Translations under genes and position numbers: made by a program
The notes under the pieces: model-generated
The model's database searches: none
Seen by the model: only the letters and a program-made list of their open reading frames with translations
Told to the model about the DNA's origin: nothing
In this document: in pieces, positions 47,605 through 61,905 of the stretch
Layout: the number at the start of each line of letters is the position of its first letter
How positions within the stretch are numbered: position 1 is the first letter of the stretch
From: Tenebrio molitor
Lineage: Eukaryota > Arthropoda > Insecta > Coleoptera > Tenebrionidae
DNA length: 64,000 nt
Reading direction: 5' to 3'
NCBI RefSeq assembly: GCF_963966145.1
Contig: NC_091046.1
Location: 10,230,001 to 10,294,000 of the forward strand

Positions 47605-47720
47605 GCAACTAACGTAATCAATGACGATGTTTTCCCGTCGGTTTGTAGCGGGTGCTTGAAACCGATATTCGTCGTTTGCGCAGATATGACTCATAGCCCA
47701 TGAGAAAATCCAAGACCTCT
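47466..47720. mobile_element. MITE, family C, second copy
   Basis: AGAGGTGTTGGATTCTCTCA at the left and an inverted copy ending in CCAAGACCTCT at the right. Closely similar to 35061-35323 along its length, except that the middle is replaced by a GA repeat. It begins immediately next to the end of the foldback element. Confidence 0.8.
47554..47602. repeat. (GA)n microsatellite
   Basis: About 24 uninterrupted GA units. In the sister copy at 35061-35323 the same place holds only a short GAAAGAGAGAGACG run, so the repeat expanded within this MITE copy. Confidence 0.95.
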
Positions 47721-50685
47721 AACATATGAACGACGTTTCAAAACATTCTGATTAAAAAACCCACTTGTGTTTGTTTTTAGAACTTTTATGTGTTACAAGG
47801 GCCTATATTACAAATTTGGACCAAGACAAACCAAAATATTATCCCAAACTGTTTGAAGTTTCAAAGCAAATACCGGGAAAGATATAAAAGTTTACCTGTC
47901 CTAAATAAAAACTCTTCTAAAGAATGTTTCGCAAATATCAGATAATGAAAACGAGACACAAAAAGTATATTCTCTTCGGATTTTAATACAATCTCCGTCT
48001 CTATTCCTTACATTATTTACAATTTCAGTTCAAGAATGGGACGTCAAACTTAATGAATGTTTAACAGACAAAGCTCTAAAAGAGTTAGTTTCAGGTAAGT
48101 TGTAAACAAGTGTGTCAAACTTCCGCATCGACGTTAATTCTAGAAATATTAATATCAAACTTGTGTTCCACGATTATGAACTTCTTCGATCCTGAAGCGC
48201 TACCTGCAACTTCTTTTATGGCATCAGAAATACACGAATAAAATTTGTCAGACTCACAGCTGGATCTATAAAAGTATAAAAGCCCAGCTCAAGTCCAATA
48301 ATATTCACGTAGCTGATGTAATAACAACGATACTAATGTCGCACATACTCCGGCTAAATTTAAGCGAAAAAGATTGCAGCTTTCCCAATTTCGCACGGGT
48401 TATTTTTACATTTAACTGTATCATGTCTATTGTCGATGGGGAAGGCTAGGGCCAAATTTAGTTAAGCCACAACACATGCTCTTCGGCGAGATGGAAAGCG
48501 GGAGTTTATCGACTTTCAAGTTTGTCTGTCAGGATTATTTATGATGGTTAATGTTGTCGTTAAGACGTCCTCCTTGCTACATTGATCGCTATTTGATGAC
48601 GTCGTTTGATTCCGAACCGAGATTACGTTTTGGAATTACAGATGTTTGGTAAAGAGAGAATGGAGAATGTCGGAGCACAACAAACACATTGTTGGTGGTT
48701 ACGGAAAATTTGATGCAAGGTAGTCCTCTATTTAAACGCGAACACAAAAACGACAACCTTTCAGTGACATCTCTGAATATCGATTCAATTTATTTTTAAA
48801 CGCAATTACTTGGATATACCTTACATCTTGGAACTGGAAAACATGTGTAAGTATTTGAACTTGACTTATCGTCCCTCTTAATTTCGTAAGATTATCGACA
48901 TCGAAAATTTTATCAGCGTACACAACGGTGTAACGACCTGAATCGAACGATAATAACAAATATGGAATCATTTTTCCGACCATTTATGAACCTTTCAGGG
49001 AGATAAAACATAGGAAATCCACAAAGGATGACGTTTCTTTCAATTAGCGGTTTCATGGATCCGTTTCCGGAAGGAAAATCGTTTCGTCGACGCTCCGGAG
49101 CATCTCTTTGACTGGAATAAACAACAGTTGGTGGAGAAAACACCGCGTGGGGATATAAAATCGGTGAATTATGTAGACAATCGCGAATAATTTATTCCGA
49201 AACGCATTCTTTATAAATTTAACTTATTTTGGGATGAATTCGATTTGGAGCGAGTCCCAGCACTATATTGTGAAAACTGAAAAGACGCGCCCGACGTGTA
49301 CCCCCAGGGGGTTTAACGAAGGGGGCGAACCCCATTGTCGATGACACGACGAATCCCTGGAAAACAACGGGCTGATAGAGCAGCAGCAGGTCGTGCTCTT
49401 TGATCTCTCTTCTACCAATTTCGCCCGGATTGAAACAGGTACATAAACAGGAAACAGTTCCGCCGCTTATTACGCAGTGATTTTGCATGGGGAATGTAAA
49501 AAGTCAAATGCATGCACGTGCACACCCCAAACCACCCAAATTAGGGGTGTACACGTTACAAAAAATGTCACTTCATTAGGATCACTTCTGATGTGGCCGC
49601 GTGCACAACATATTCCGGAGTGCAATTTGAAATTGAGCCGACTGTACATTTTTCCTGTGGCAACATTAAACGAATGCGACCGTCGCACTGCAATGATGTT
49701 ATTACATAATTTAATAACGCCTTCTTGTTTATTATTCTTGACAAAATTGGTAGTTGTAGGAGTTCATCCAGAATTACAAGAATTACACAAGCGATGAAAT
49801 ATAAAACGAGCATGCTGATTAAACTTACGGTTATTATTGCCGGAGCTTCATCCACTTGAACGCCATCGTAAAATCGTAATAATCCGGAAATTAATTCCGT
49901 CCCAAAACAAAAACATTTAAAGCGCGTTTTTCTCCGGTTAAAATTACGAAAGTGGCCGAAATGAAGCGGCTCGTTTTTGTTAACGCTGGTAAATATTGAT
50001 AATGTCCGTTGTATCTAATCCAAAATGACAGACGCCAGCAACAAATCAAAGAATCCAAGTTACACGGCCATTGGTCAACACAGAGCGGAACCGGAAGACG
50101 GGGTTGTTCTTTACGCCGCTTCCGGATATGACACAAAAGCAAAACAAATAAATGAGCCAACACGCACACACAACATACATATAGACACTCCAGGACATGG
50201 GTTATTGATGAATTCGAAAATTTCTTGTTTATGAACCGGCGATCATCAATTTTGATTTTTTTGCACTTTATTGCAGCTCAGAAATCGTCAAAATGAATCC
50301 AACCACTGAATCAGAAGTTTCACATAAATGGATGCTGAAACGCGCACACACATCGAACTTTTTTATCAATCTGACCCTAATTTGACGAGATAAATCAAGC
50401 AGTGATCTTTACTACCCATTTACAAAAGTTGGTCTTAAAAAACAGTTACACTACAAGATAAAATGTATCATCGCCGTTTGTCAACATCACGCAAAAATCC
50501 AAGAGCTCCTAAAATATGGCCCATAAACCTAATCTTTTGTGAATCTACAAAAGTGGCATTATATTCACGGAACACAATCAGAATTTAAATTTTGAATTGC
50601 CTGAAAACTTTTGCTTTTCTACTCCAATTACATACACAACGTGAACATGGTTGGTAAATCTATTTGGCATTTTAATAATTTTATA
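47721..50685. other. Non-coding stretch, nothing firm recognised
   Basis: Two tandem TATAAAAG-like strings occur near 48267-48284 but no transcript start or exon follows convincingly. Frames at 49.2-50.2 kb overlap on both strands and match no family that I know. Confidence 0.35.
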
Positions 50686-51136
50686 CAGGTGTTTCTGAAA
50701 TAAGTGCGTTAATTTTAACTGGTAATAGAACTCACCATTTCGCCATTATGGCGAAAATCGTTGCGTAATGGCTTAAAAAACTAGGAAAGATTTTCCTAAA
50801 ACCGTTCATATCTCCAAAACTAAGCTACCTAAAAACGTGAAACAACCAGATTCTTACGAAGTGGATTTTTTGCTATACGGGTAGATTTATTTGAATTTCG
50901 ATTTCGGCGTTAAAACACGTTTTCTGGATGAAAATGGATGTTTTTTTCATATTAGCGCTGATCTCAATTAGCCATTGCAGTATTTAGTGGCATAGGGCTA
51001 TTTTAGTGAAAAATCTCTCCAATTTTTTTTTGGAATTAAACATCGTTTTTCGGCAAAATGGTAGATAGAAAAGTTGTTCGTTTTGACGAGTTCTATTACC
51101 AGTTAAAATTAACACACGTATTTCAGAAACACCCTG
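50686..51136. mobile_element. 451-bp MITE with about 48-bp inverted ends
   Basis: The left end CAGGTGTTTCTGAAATAAGT, then GCGTTAATTTTAACTGGTAA and TAGAACTC, is mirrored at the right (GAGTTCTATTACCAGTTAAA, then ATTAACACACGTATTTCAGA and AACACCCTG). TA flanks both sides (50684-50685 and 51137-51138). No coding content. Mariner-type MITE. Confidence 0.88.
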
Positions 51137-51556
51137 TATAAAAAATTATTTGATATTTTATTTGATCTCTTGCGCGCCACTCAATTCCTTATTTTTCTTT
51201 TTGCTGCTTAACTCAAATTTAAAATCTTTTCTCAATACAACACATAACATGTGTCGCAAATATGCCGATTCGTTATTCAATCACAGGAACATTTTTGCAC
51301 AACGGAAACCATTCACCAATTAATAAATTGTCAGACCTGGTCAATTTAGATATCTTACTGACTTAAAGCGAATACCAAAGACATTCTACATCACAAACAT
51401 TTAATTAGTATTAGGAATTCCGTTTCGCCACAACAGATCCGGCACCATTCAGTCCGACTAAGTAGGTACACGCTAAATTTGCTAAACAGTTTGGTTTAAG
51501 TTAATTTGAGATTGACACAAGATTTTTTTAAACAATATTTGTCTAGTAGTAAACTA

Positions 51557-51756
51557 TCGGGTGTTCATTTAAATTTTTCCGTTGGCGTTGAAGAGTCGAT
51601 TATGAACGCACCACGGATTACGGATCACAGATCAGCTATTTAATCTAACCTCACTTTTTACGTTGTTTGCGTTTTTACCCTGCAGACTGACGAGTGGTGC
51701 GTTCACAATCGACTCGTCAACGCCAACTTTGAGCAGAAATTTAAACGAACACCCGA
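51557..51756. mobile_element. MITE, family B, complete copy
   Basis: About 200 bp with ends TCGGGTGTTCATTTAAATTT and ATTTAAACGAACACCCGA. TA lies on the left (51555-51556) and TG on the right, a likely mutated TA. The inverted arms include GAGTCGATTATGAACGCACC and its near complement. Confidence 0.85.
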
Positions 51757-54700
51757 TGTAATCAAATAAAATGAAAACCAAGTAGGCAAACGCCGTAAAA
51801 TTTGTAGGAAAGTTTGTGCTGGTGTTAAATAAAGTAGAAGGGATCGAAACAACATGGAAAATGTCATGTAGCATTATAATTACGTAAATAAATATCCCCT
51901 GGTGTTTGCTTTACGGTTTTTATCATTAACGTAATTGTGAAAGTTCTTTAAAATTATAATGAATCTGGATTTCACATCAGTTTCATTTCCTCAATATCGA
52001 TAGGTCACTAATGAATGGTTCAAAGCTGTTGTACGTCTCAGATATCTGAAATGAAAATCTGACTGAGTGTCGCCATCAAAAACAAAAACGAACGCTTTTC
52101 GGGTCACGGTGACCCAACACTATGAGTAGTGTTTATGCTAAAACGTGTCTAATATACAAAACGTTTTATCATCCGGTTACTTTCAAAAATCTATGTATTT
52201 ACTTATGTAAATCTTTTATTTTGTCACCAGGCGATAAATCCCCGTCAGATTTGAATTTCTGAATGAGTAAGTCGAATCGGTTCGTGGAGAGACCGCCGAA
52301 TTTGCATACATTTCTTGCGTCCTTATTAGGACAACACTAATATAACAATTACAAGCCATTGCTGAAAATGGCATTCTCAAGTCCACTTTCCTTATACACA
52401 GACTTCCCTGCATCGCGATAAGCTCTGACGTAAATTAATAACAAGAAAGATATCTTAATCGGATCGCCTCAGTATGTCGCGTTATCTCGCTTAATAGGGT
52501 GTTACCGTTTGAAAAAATTTTCTTCGAGATAAGCAGCTTTCTGCCCTTCGGTCCCTATCCTGGACGCATAACTTGCATTCTACGATGCACGGATAGTCGA
52601 GCCACATGTCTGGATCGGGATGTTGTAGGAGGGCACAAATGCTGCTTTCCGCTGCTATTTCGGTGCTATGACGTAGGCATCATCATAATACGTCTGGTCC
52701 GGGTTACACGATCATACAGCAAAGATCTGCTGATTTAGCCGGTCGCAAAAAATCCTTCCCAGCTGTCCCCCATCCGCGCGCGCTTTATATTTTTGCTTCT
52801 GCTGATGTGCACTAGGACCTGCATTTTTCAGCGAAAAACGTTCGCTCATTAGCATAATTGGGGTTCGTTAACCGAACGTGCAATTCGTTGCATCACAATT
52901 AGCATCGCATTCCTGCCATTGTTTACAACAATGAAGAACGTTTTTCTGCGGTTGTGCCGCTGTGTTATTCGCGACCCAAAAAAAACTGCACTTTTAGTTG
53001 AAACGTCACGTAACGGGGTTGTTGCTAAAGTAAAGCGATAACATCTATGCACAACCATTATTTCTGAAATGCGTTTTGCATAGGTGTATGGAGTTTTAAA
53101 AATTTGGACACGTATGGCGTTGTGCGCCATAAACTTCCACTCCGGCACGCTAATTTCCATAAAGAAATCTGATAAGATCGGCCGATATTAGGCGAAACGT
53201 AAAAACGTGACAAGAAAGTACGGGTCTTGGGCGCCGATAAATTAAGATTAAGCGATAGCTTAGACAACAATAACACCTTCCATTAATTTCGGCGGTAATT
53301 GTTACAATTAGCAATCCGTTTAATCATACTCTAAATAAATCGATCCCTTACTTATATAATCGGGGATGTAATAAATCATGATTAAGTTGGAACCACGAGG
53401 AAGAGCGAACATTACAACTGCCTCACCTCTGCACTCTTGCGAATAACTCATCTCGCACTCTTTACCGTTTTTCTTCGGCGACAAGTGATTCCCACCTGCG
53501 CCACCCAACTCCCACAATCATACACCGATGCCTCTTCACCTTTGTTCTCCAATTTAATACAATCATCATTTCAAAAATGTAAATTAATTGCTCTCTCTTT
53601 TAAAACCAGTGTCTATGTAATCAGATGAATACCGAGTTATTAGGTTTCACTAACTCAAAATAGCAATTTCCTTTGTAAAGGCTTAGTAGAATACAGCTGT
53701 TGTTTCTGTTGCAATCTGTTTAGTATAATATAATTTTGAATCAAATTCCAAGCATCCGAACACACAGAATAGTATCTCAAAGACTACATTTAATTTATAA
53801 TCCAAGCTGATAAATAACACTTTCTTGCCATCTATTTGTGTATAATTTCTAGTGTTTATTAAATCGTGGCCAATTTTCGTTAATCCCACAGGTCTCTTCA
53901 CTTAATACAGACAATACATCAGCTGTTCTACCACAAAATAATTTGATAGAAAAATATTTGAAAAAAATCCTTTCCATATATTATTTTAGCTCAAGACAAT
54001 AAATAATTTTTTATTTTACGAATATTTATCACCCGTTCCATTGTTCTGCAAAGAACAAAAAAATAAAATTAATTACCGATAAATTACGGCATTCTCCTAT
54101 GACGTGTGTCAATTAGGCACAACTGGCACTCCCGCTAGGTATTTATTGGCAGTCAGACACACTTCTGTCAGATGGAATAAAGACAGCTCACGGCACGTTC
54201 CGCCGTTAGTTAAAATTGTGTCGCCGCCCCCTATTCTCTGCCACCCTTTTGACAACGTCAGCCCTATGCGATGGGTGTCCGATGGGCGAGGGCCAGCTGC
54301 GATTTCGAAATTGTGACAGTGTACACATTCCTTGGAACGTTTACGACTTGCACACATGAAACGATCACTATTTTCCGCGGTGTGCAGAACGACCAACCGG
54401 AAGTAATGCAGTCGATGGTGTTTTGTTGTGACCGACGGGTATAGACATTTTACGCCCATCATGGTTCATCTGTCGGAATGGTGAAAGTAACGGATGTCCC
54501 TTTTTGCGACGAGCGATGATAACTGTTTCCGCTCTCGCGACGTTAATGCAACGCCATCGGTAATTCACCGTCTAGTCCGTCATGGTTATCTTGAGATTTT
54601 CGATTTATTTGTTTACGAGACGAATGCACTTGTAATTCCGATGCTTTGTTTGTTTGGGGCTCCCCTCGTTATCATATTTATGAGGCCCCCATTTCCGTTT

Positions 54701-57700
54701 ACCTACGGACAATTTGCTTGCACCCCTGAATATGCAGCGCCCACATAAATAATGAGAGAAACCATCGATGCTGCCACTGATAAAAAAAACTGCGTTAACA
54801 ATGATGTACTCCTCTGGCGTCTGCAGACTGTCAAGTGATTTGATAAATTAATGTCAAACGTCCTTGTAAAAAAATACCAAAACTATCGTCTAGTTCTGGG
54901 ACCAAAGAAAATGTGTAGAAAGACCCCGGTTCAATAATTAAGCGCTGTTTAAATACGAATTTGTCAACAAACGCCTGACGACGTCATTACTTTCTAAATT
55001 TAAGCGAGTGAGTGAGAGGATTTTCAAAATTATTTTTAGTCAAAGGCTGCAAGCACCGTTAATTGGGCAGCGACGCCGGAAGTTAAAATCATTTGAAAAT
55101 CTTGCTTAATTGAAATATTTCCGGTCTAAATTAAGCGTCGTGTTTGCACACAAACGGAAACAATAACATTGTAGCCATTTTATAAAAACACCGAAGCAGA
55201 ATTATCGCATTTTTAACCTTCACCTTAAACTTTATGTTTGAAAATAAACGAGTCGAGTGTGATTAACAATAGCATAACCAATCCCACTTCAAGGTGTTAT
55301 CGAAATTTTTGAGTTTTGTCACGCCAAAAAAACCGTCATGGAAGTCAACGAAACCATCAATTTGGCGAGGCGATAGAAACAACGGAATTTTTTTAGCACA
55401 CGGCGTTTTCTTCGTGACGATTTTATTGAAAACACCCGAACGGGGTGAACAATATTTTCAGTGAAAACACTGCAGGAAGAGTTGGACGGAAAAAATCTGA
55501 AAATAAAAATATTTCCCCGGTCGCAAGCTAAATAATTTACGAAACTTAGTCCACAGTTCGTTGACAACTGTTTTTGTGTCGCTATTAGGGAACCTTATCA
55601 GAATGTACACAGCGTAAAAACACACGAATAACACTTTTACCAAAAATTGATGAAGTATTGACGAATGTAAACTGGTTCGTCAATATTTGCTCACCCGTTT
55701 CTATTTAGCGAGCGACGTCATCCGACAAAAATGCTAAACCTTTCTGTGTTATCTTCTATCTTCACGGATCGCGATCGTGTGCTATCAGTTTCTCACAGCA
55801 AGTTAAGGGTCAACTAACACGACAAATTATTACGAAGGTCACTGTAAACAAACAAGTCATAACTATCGAGTGTCTCCTCGACTTTTTAAGTCCTCAATTG
55901 AATGCAGGAAAACTGTGGGAAACAATACAATTTCAAAACTATTATTGCGGTAATGAATGGTTCAATTGAGCCTGACTCAAGTCATTTCAAACAAATGGAC
56001 TTGGGGTTAGTAACAGAAGATTTCAATCAGTATTCCGGTAAGTCGTAAGGTGGTTGCACCGGTCATTAATTCCCCGAAAGTAAATAAGGTACGGGATGAG
56101 TTCTAAATAATTCCGACCACGCAGTCAATGAGAATTTATTTGGGGTCCATAGTAGCCAAAAATAATAATGACGGGCTTGGCGTATCATTAAAAATATCCT
56201 CTGACAAGAAAACAAATAAGGCGAGGGGACATTAAATGCAATGTCATTTGCATTGCAAATGACTCATATAAGATGAGTAACAGGAAATACGTGCATTTTA
56301 ACCATTAAAGAATAATTTATTATAAAAGTGTGCTGTTAACGTGATTGAATTTGTGAAAATTCCTTGTATTGGGAGTTAACAATGTAACGCAATGCGTGAC
56401 AGAAGATAAAAATAAGTCAACCGCTGTATTGTAATAAGGCTGCCGATTGTTTTTAGATGACCACATTAGAAATGAATTTCTTGTAAACAATGTCAACAAC
56501 GATCTGAATCAAGAAAAGGTATCGATAATGTGTGCCATTGTGCAATGAAGTCCTTCGGCTGCAAACGACTAGGAAACCTGTTGGAGAGTTACGTAACGGC
56601 ATAAAGTTAAAAGCCAAAGTACATCAACTTTGTTATTTATGTAGATTTTGTATAACTACGACGTAATTTATCGCACCTTCAAGAGCTTCGGTATTTCTCT
56701 AGAAACTTTACCGTAAGACGTTCAAATACGTAATTAGCCACCAATTATCTTACAATTTGACAGCTAAAAATAACACAACTATCGTTAATCAGTAGGATAA
56801 ACCAGACGACAGACGAATTACCACCGAATTTATTAGTCTACAACTGAATACACAAAAGATTTTGAAAAATAACCACAGAAGAATATTATTCCTATATCGT
56901 CCAAAAACATGAAAAACTTTAAAACTAAATTGTTCTTAATTGTTAATGACTTTTGATAATATATATTTAAATCGGTATTGTCACTAAATTGTAAAAAGTA
57001 TGGGAAGGGCAGATCATGTAAAAATGCTGTGAAAGATTAATCAAGTTGTCCAAAACTTATGGTGGATTCATAAAAAGTCTCGAAGTTTGAGGTTATAAAT
57101 AGCGTCAATGTCTAGTGCACTGTTGTCAGTTTTACTAGTTTGCAATTGAAGAATTCAGCGACATTTTAATAGATCAGCACGTCAGGCACTTTGGTGACGG
57201 AAATCAAACAGTGTGTCTAATGTTAAGAAAATAAATCATTATTTTTTAATTTATTCACCTGACTGCCAAAACGCGCAAACGCTAAAAAGAAGGGTTTCTC
57301 ACAACAGTCAAATATCTGAATAACTTAAAAATAGCCAAAAACAACTAAATTCTATTATCTTCCTTATTCCTCTGTTCTAAATTAAACTGTCAAGCTGAGT
57401 ACGTTACAATAAGGACAGCTGCACTGCACCAATTACACACTTGTCTCACATGGAAGAATGTTTTATTTAAACTAGATAATACTGAGATAATTGAGAAAAC
57501 GTGTTTCGAGTTTTCATCAGTTCTATCACGAAATTTCAGTTGTTGTGTGCAAAATAATTGCTATGTTATGTTTATTCGATTTATTTACACAAGAGATCTG
57601 TTACTAACAGTAAAGAGTGTAAGGTCAATTTGCCAAAAACTAAGCAATTAATGTTAGCGAAAAATTCTACTTGACAGAAAATCCTCTTCAACAGTTATTA

Positions 57701-58875
57701 AAAATTACGAGCCTGTTGCTGGAAATCTAATTACAATTAATTATTTCTTTATTGAGTACGCAATTATCGGCAAATAGTTTACTAGAAACCGATTTATTTT
57801 TGCATAAAAAAATCAAGCTTAATTCAAGTTCAAACCAATAACATTAAAAGATATATTATTTTAAGCGGATAAGTCAATTAAACAAAATTAAAACGTTACG
57901 AACATGTCAACATTACATTCATTCGGATTAAATTAATGACGGTATTGAATAAAGGAAAATACAAGACCGCTTTAAATATTGTAAATATTGCAAAAAAAAA
58001 CAAGGACTAATGTCCGCGTGGCAACGTATATTATTATAACCAACACTATCTTACAGTGCGTTTTATTATTTGAAACGTTATCGTACGAAATCCTAGAAGC
58101 AGAAATATAATCTACCAATCGTAAATAATTATGTTTGGTAACAATCCAATTTTATTCTTAAAAAATAGATTTGATTGATAAGTAGTTTTCAATTTCTAAA
58201 CGATAATTGGATAACAAGTGACTGCGAATGACGAGTATCATTGTTTAATTCTCCGAAATCGTATTACTTTTAATCCTTGACGCAATTTAATTTGCGTTAT
58301 TGAAAACCACCATCGATTTTTAATTAAACGAAGATTTACGGGTGCGACTTTTTAAAAATGTTACAAACAAACAAAACAAGTAAAATTCGAATTTAAAAAT
58401 ATCGGTCATCGTTGTTGTTCCTGCATTTACTCAACGATCCCGTAATTAGTGGACAATCTCGAAACGTGTTATCGTAAAACCTAGACTGAATAAAATTTCA
58501 AACGAAATATATTCAACAGTAATAAAAACGTAATGTTTTGGCTTGTTATCGCCGATTCCTAACTCCGAATGACCTAATTATTCACAAAATTTAAATAAAA
58601 TGGATTGGTAAAATATTTCTTGACATGCTAAGAATCACTTCTTTTCGAAATGTAATTTTTAATGTATCGTTCTCGATGTGGCAAATCTCAAATCAATAGA
58701 AAGCACAAAAATACAATTTTCGTGAGTTGTACCGAGTTTTGAAAATGGACGATCTTGAAAAAAACAAGTTTTTGTAATTATGTATTGATTTTACTGTTGT
58801 ACTAAAATATTTTTATATAAAGATGTTATATTTCTTGAAGAACATGTGGCGCAATTAATAATTACATATTTAATA
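51757..58875. other. AT-rich stretch with few recognisable elements
   Basis: About 7 kb with no gene, RNA or complete transposon recognised. 52.5-53.5 kb and 54.1-54.8 kb are less AT-rich with short unrecognised frames. From about 55.6 kb onward frames of any size are almost absent. Confidence 0.4.
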
Positions 58876-58974
58876 AACTAGTTTGTTAATGAAAGCGATT
58901 AATAATCGAAACGAGTGTAGCGAATGAGTGCCTTTAATACTTGAGATTATTAATCGCCCATTAACAAACGAGTT
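58876..58974. repeat. Hairpin with CGAGTG-type centre
   Basis: AACTAGTTTGTTAATGAAAG, then CGATTAATAATC, pairs with GATTATTAATCGCCCATTAA, then CAAACGAGTT. The centre reads CGAAACGAGTGTAGCGAATG, then AGTGCC, similar to those of the hairpins at 9.3 and 61.8 kb. Confidence 0.7.
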
Positions 58975-61799
58975 GATTACAAAAATTTTTCGTTGACCGC
59001 AAACTTTTTTTTTTGTGAGAAATTTTCAAATTAAAGCCAAATCAAAACCAATTTCATCTTGTTCGATAAAGATGAGACCTTATAAAATACCTTCATCCTT
59101 TTTTTGAAATTTTTCAACAAAAAAGAGTGTCAGAAGACGTCAATTCCATTCACATTCAATTTCACGTAAAAATCACAGTTGCTAAGAAAACCTAGTTACC
59201 TTTGAAAAATATGACATGCGAATTATAACCAAAAAGGTTGGCTTTTGAAAAAGTGAATTCGTAATTGTGCAGTTATGGAGCTATAAAATATAGAAAACCC
59301 TGCTGCAGTCTTGGTAAGTGCAAACAATGCATGTTTAAGGTTGTTTATACATCAACGTCAAAATCGCAAAAATCGTTGATTAATGAAAAATAGTGTATTA
59401 ATGAGGTCCATTAATACACTATATTTTAGACAAAATAATTCATTTATATTGAAATTAACAAGCGGTCAACGGAAAATAAATATTCATCACGTGTATTGCC
59501 GGAACGTTATAGATGTGGACTGTGGACTTGTCGTTAAGTTGGCACTATTTGGAATTTATGACAGATTTCCCACTAACCTATAGTTTAGTTTAATCGTAAG
59601 TTTTAAGCGACCTTGAGTTTAACAATCCAGATCTTAAACTTTACTATACCGGGTTTTTTTCCAAACTTATTTCAGAATCACCCTGTATGTGTGTCTATTG
59701 GTATTATGTATAGGCAAGTTGCAAAGCAGACTTATAAACAAATCACCCTGGAAGTCCAATACTGTTATTTAATCATTGATACGTGCACTTGATGCCTGAT
59801 AAATCAGTCATATTTATTTACGAATGATTCAAAAAAATATCCCATTGATAAGCCTACCAGGAAAACTACTAAGTGGAGTACTGATTAATTTATCGTACAC
59901 GGTCTATCTGTGGATGCAACTTCAACAACCACTTTTCGAGGAATTCGATAAACGAATTGGGAAAAAATATTTGTACATGAGACCTGTAAGTAGTGACAGC
60001 TCAAAGACAAATTACGTGGTCATTCATGATATCACTGACCACGCCACAAGAAAAATATCAAGGAACAACAATAATTACGGTATGTCTAGACGTTTTTGTT
60101 CGGGCTTTAACCTTTAAAACAAACTGACCGATCGATAAAAGGTATCATCTGTTCCGGACAATTATCGGAGAGAATTGTTATTGAATTTGGCAGTCCAGTT
60201 TCCGTTACAAAACCAATTTCTTTTTAAATCATCATGGAACAGGTTTTAATCTGGTTCACTCTGTACGTACGGCGTTTATGATCTGTTCGGCGCGCGATTA
60301 CACAACGTTGATTTACGACCGCACAATAACAATTTACCAAGTCGACTGTGTTGTCTGTGGCACCAGAATTAGACGGAAAAAGAAGAAAGTCATCATGGTT
60401 GGACATGTCGTAGTGCAATTCCACGACGGTTTGAAAACAGGCGGGCGATAGCGCGCCATCGGATAATTTGTTGGGTGGCAGCAAACATTTGAGCAAGTGC
60501 ACATCCTGGTGCATTTCATAACGCGATTACGCAAACATTTTTATACTAAATTACCTACGACCGGAACCGAAACGTTTTCAGTTCCAAACGACGTACACAA
60601 GGTCGGAGTGAATCAATGATTGCTAAAATTCAAGTCGAATGGACACGGTTCCTCTGTTGATTGCCTTTTAATGATTCAATACCCACTCAGGGTAACTTAA
60701 ATTACTAATAACTGGTAATAAGTGATGAATAAGGGGCGGTTAGTAATATCATTTATGACCGCAAATTAGTCGTAAAGGCATTAGTCAGACCCCTTTGACT
60801 CACATTTGCTAGTAACAAATAGCGAAAACTCCACGGGCAAGTAATAATTACGAAAAAAAGTCAGTCAACAAAGGTGACAGGATTTGCGAAATTACTCATT
60901 TTCTACATCATCTCACTATTATTATTAATTTTAACTTGATTGCGCAGCGATCAAAGTCTAACTAAATTCTACGCAACATATTAGGCATTCACGATCTTTT
61001 TGGGACCGAGTTGGTTATGACCATCTAGTGATTTTGTTGGCAGTACTTCGGTGATAACTACGAGTATATTCCCTAAAGGAAATTGACACTTTTTGTGTTA
61101 TGTTAGGTTGTTTTCAGTTTAAGGTTATATTTTCTGAATAGGTACATTGTTGCCGGATCTCCTAAATCTGGTCTGTCCTTTTAAAATTGGAAATACCATC
61201 GTTTAGTGGAAATTATTTTGGCAATTTTGGCTTTTTCTTTGACGGAAATTAAAATTATTTTTACACACTTAATAAATCATTTACTTTCTTACGAATATTA
61301 AAATAATAAATCTGGCAATGGGGTGGCAAGAAAATGTCGGACAAACACTTGACAGAAAAAAAAAGTTGCATCCGTTGCATCACTGAATCAGTTAGTCCAA
61401 CATGAAAAGAAAAAATCATAGCCAACTCGGTTATTGTTGGACTAAATTAAGAAAATACACCGCAATGTCTTTTTCAAAATGTCAGTTGAACAAACATTTT
61501 TAAAATTATTCTAAAATCATGCAACAAATCTCGAAATACACTCCACGCATTCGTGACACTAAACTAAAACTTGTGATATAATAACGTTTAAAACAGTACA
61601 TTTCGCAACAAGTTTAGAAAAGTGACGTTGTACTGAAAACGTATGGTTTGAGTACGAGTATGAATAGATATTTATTGCCTGATAAGTTCAGTAAAACCAC
61701 TTTGTATGGCCTTGTGAATACTATTTTTTGCATTTTATATGAAAATGTAAAAAGAATTTATCTCGTCCACCAATACATTAGTTATTTTCATATGAGTAG
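58975..61799. other. AT-rich stretch with one possible MITE end
   Basis: Near 59669-59687, TTATTTCAGAATCACCCTG followed by TA resembles the right end of the MITE at 50686-51136, but no left end was found. The 97-codon frame at 59824-60117 has no recognised motif. Confidence 0.35.
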
Positions 61800-61905
61800 C
61801 GCTGCGCTGTCAGATCACTCTTCAGGTATGAGGCCGAAGTTTGAAGCACGAGGCGTTAGCCGAGTGACGCAAAAAGGCCGAATACCTGAAAACTCACAGC
61901 GCGCG
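61800..61905. repeat. Hairpin with CGAGGCGTTAGCCGAGTG centre
   Basis: CGCTGCGCTGTCAG, a spacer and CTTCAGGTATGAGGCC pair with GGCCGAATACCTGAA, a spacer and CTCACAGCGCGCG. The centre is GAAGCACGAGGCGTTAGCCG, then AGTGACGC. Confidence 0.72.

Noticed and set aside
47416..47694. Frame with a long SLSLSL repeat
   Set aside because: It is only the GA microsatellite inside a MITE read on the minus strand.
59824..60117. 97-codon frame as a gene
   Set aside because: No motif, no splice or promoter context; length is within chance expectation.
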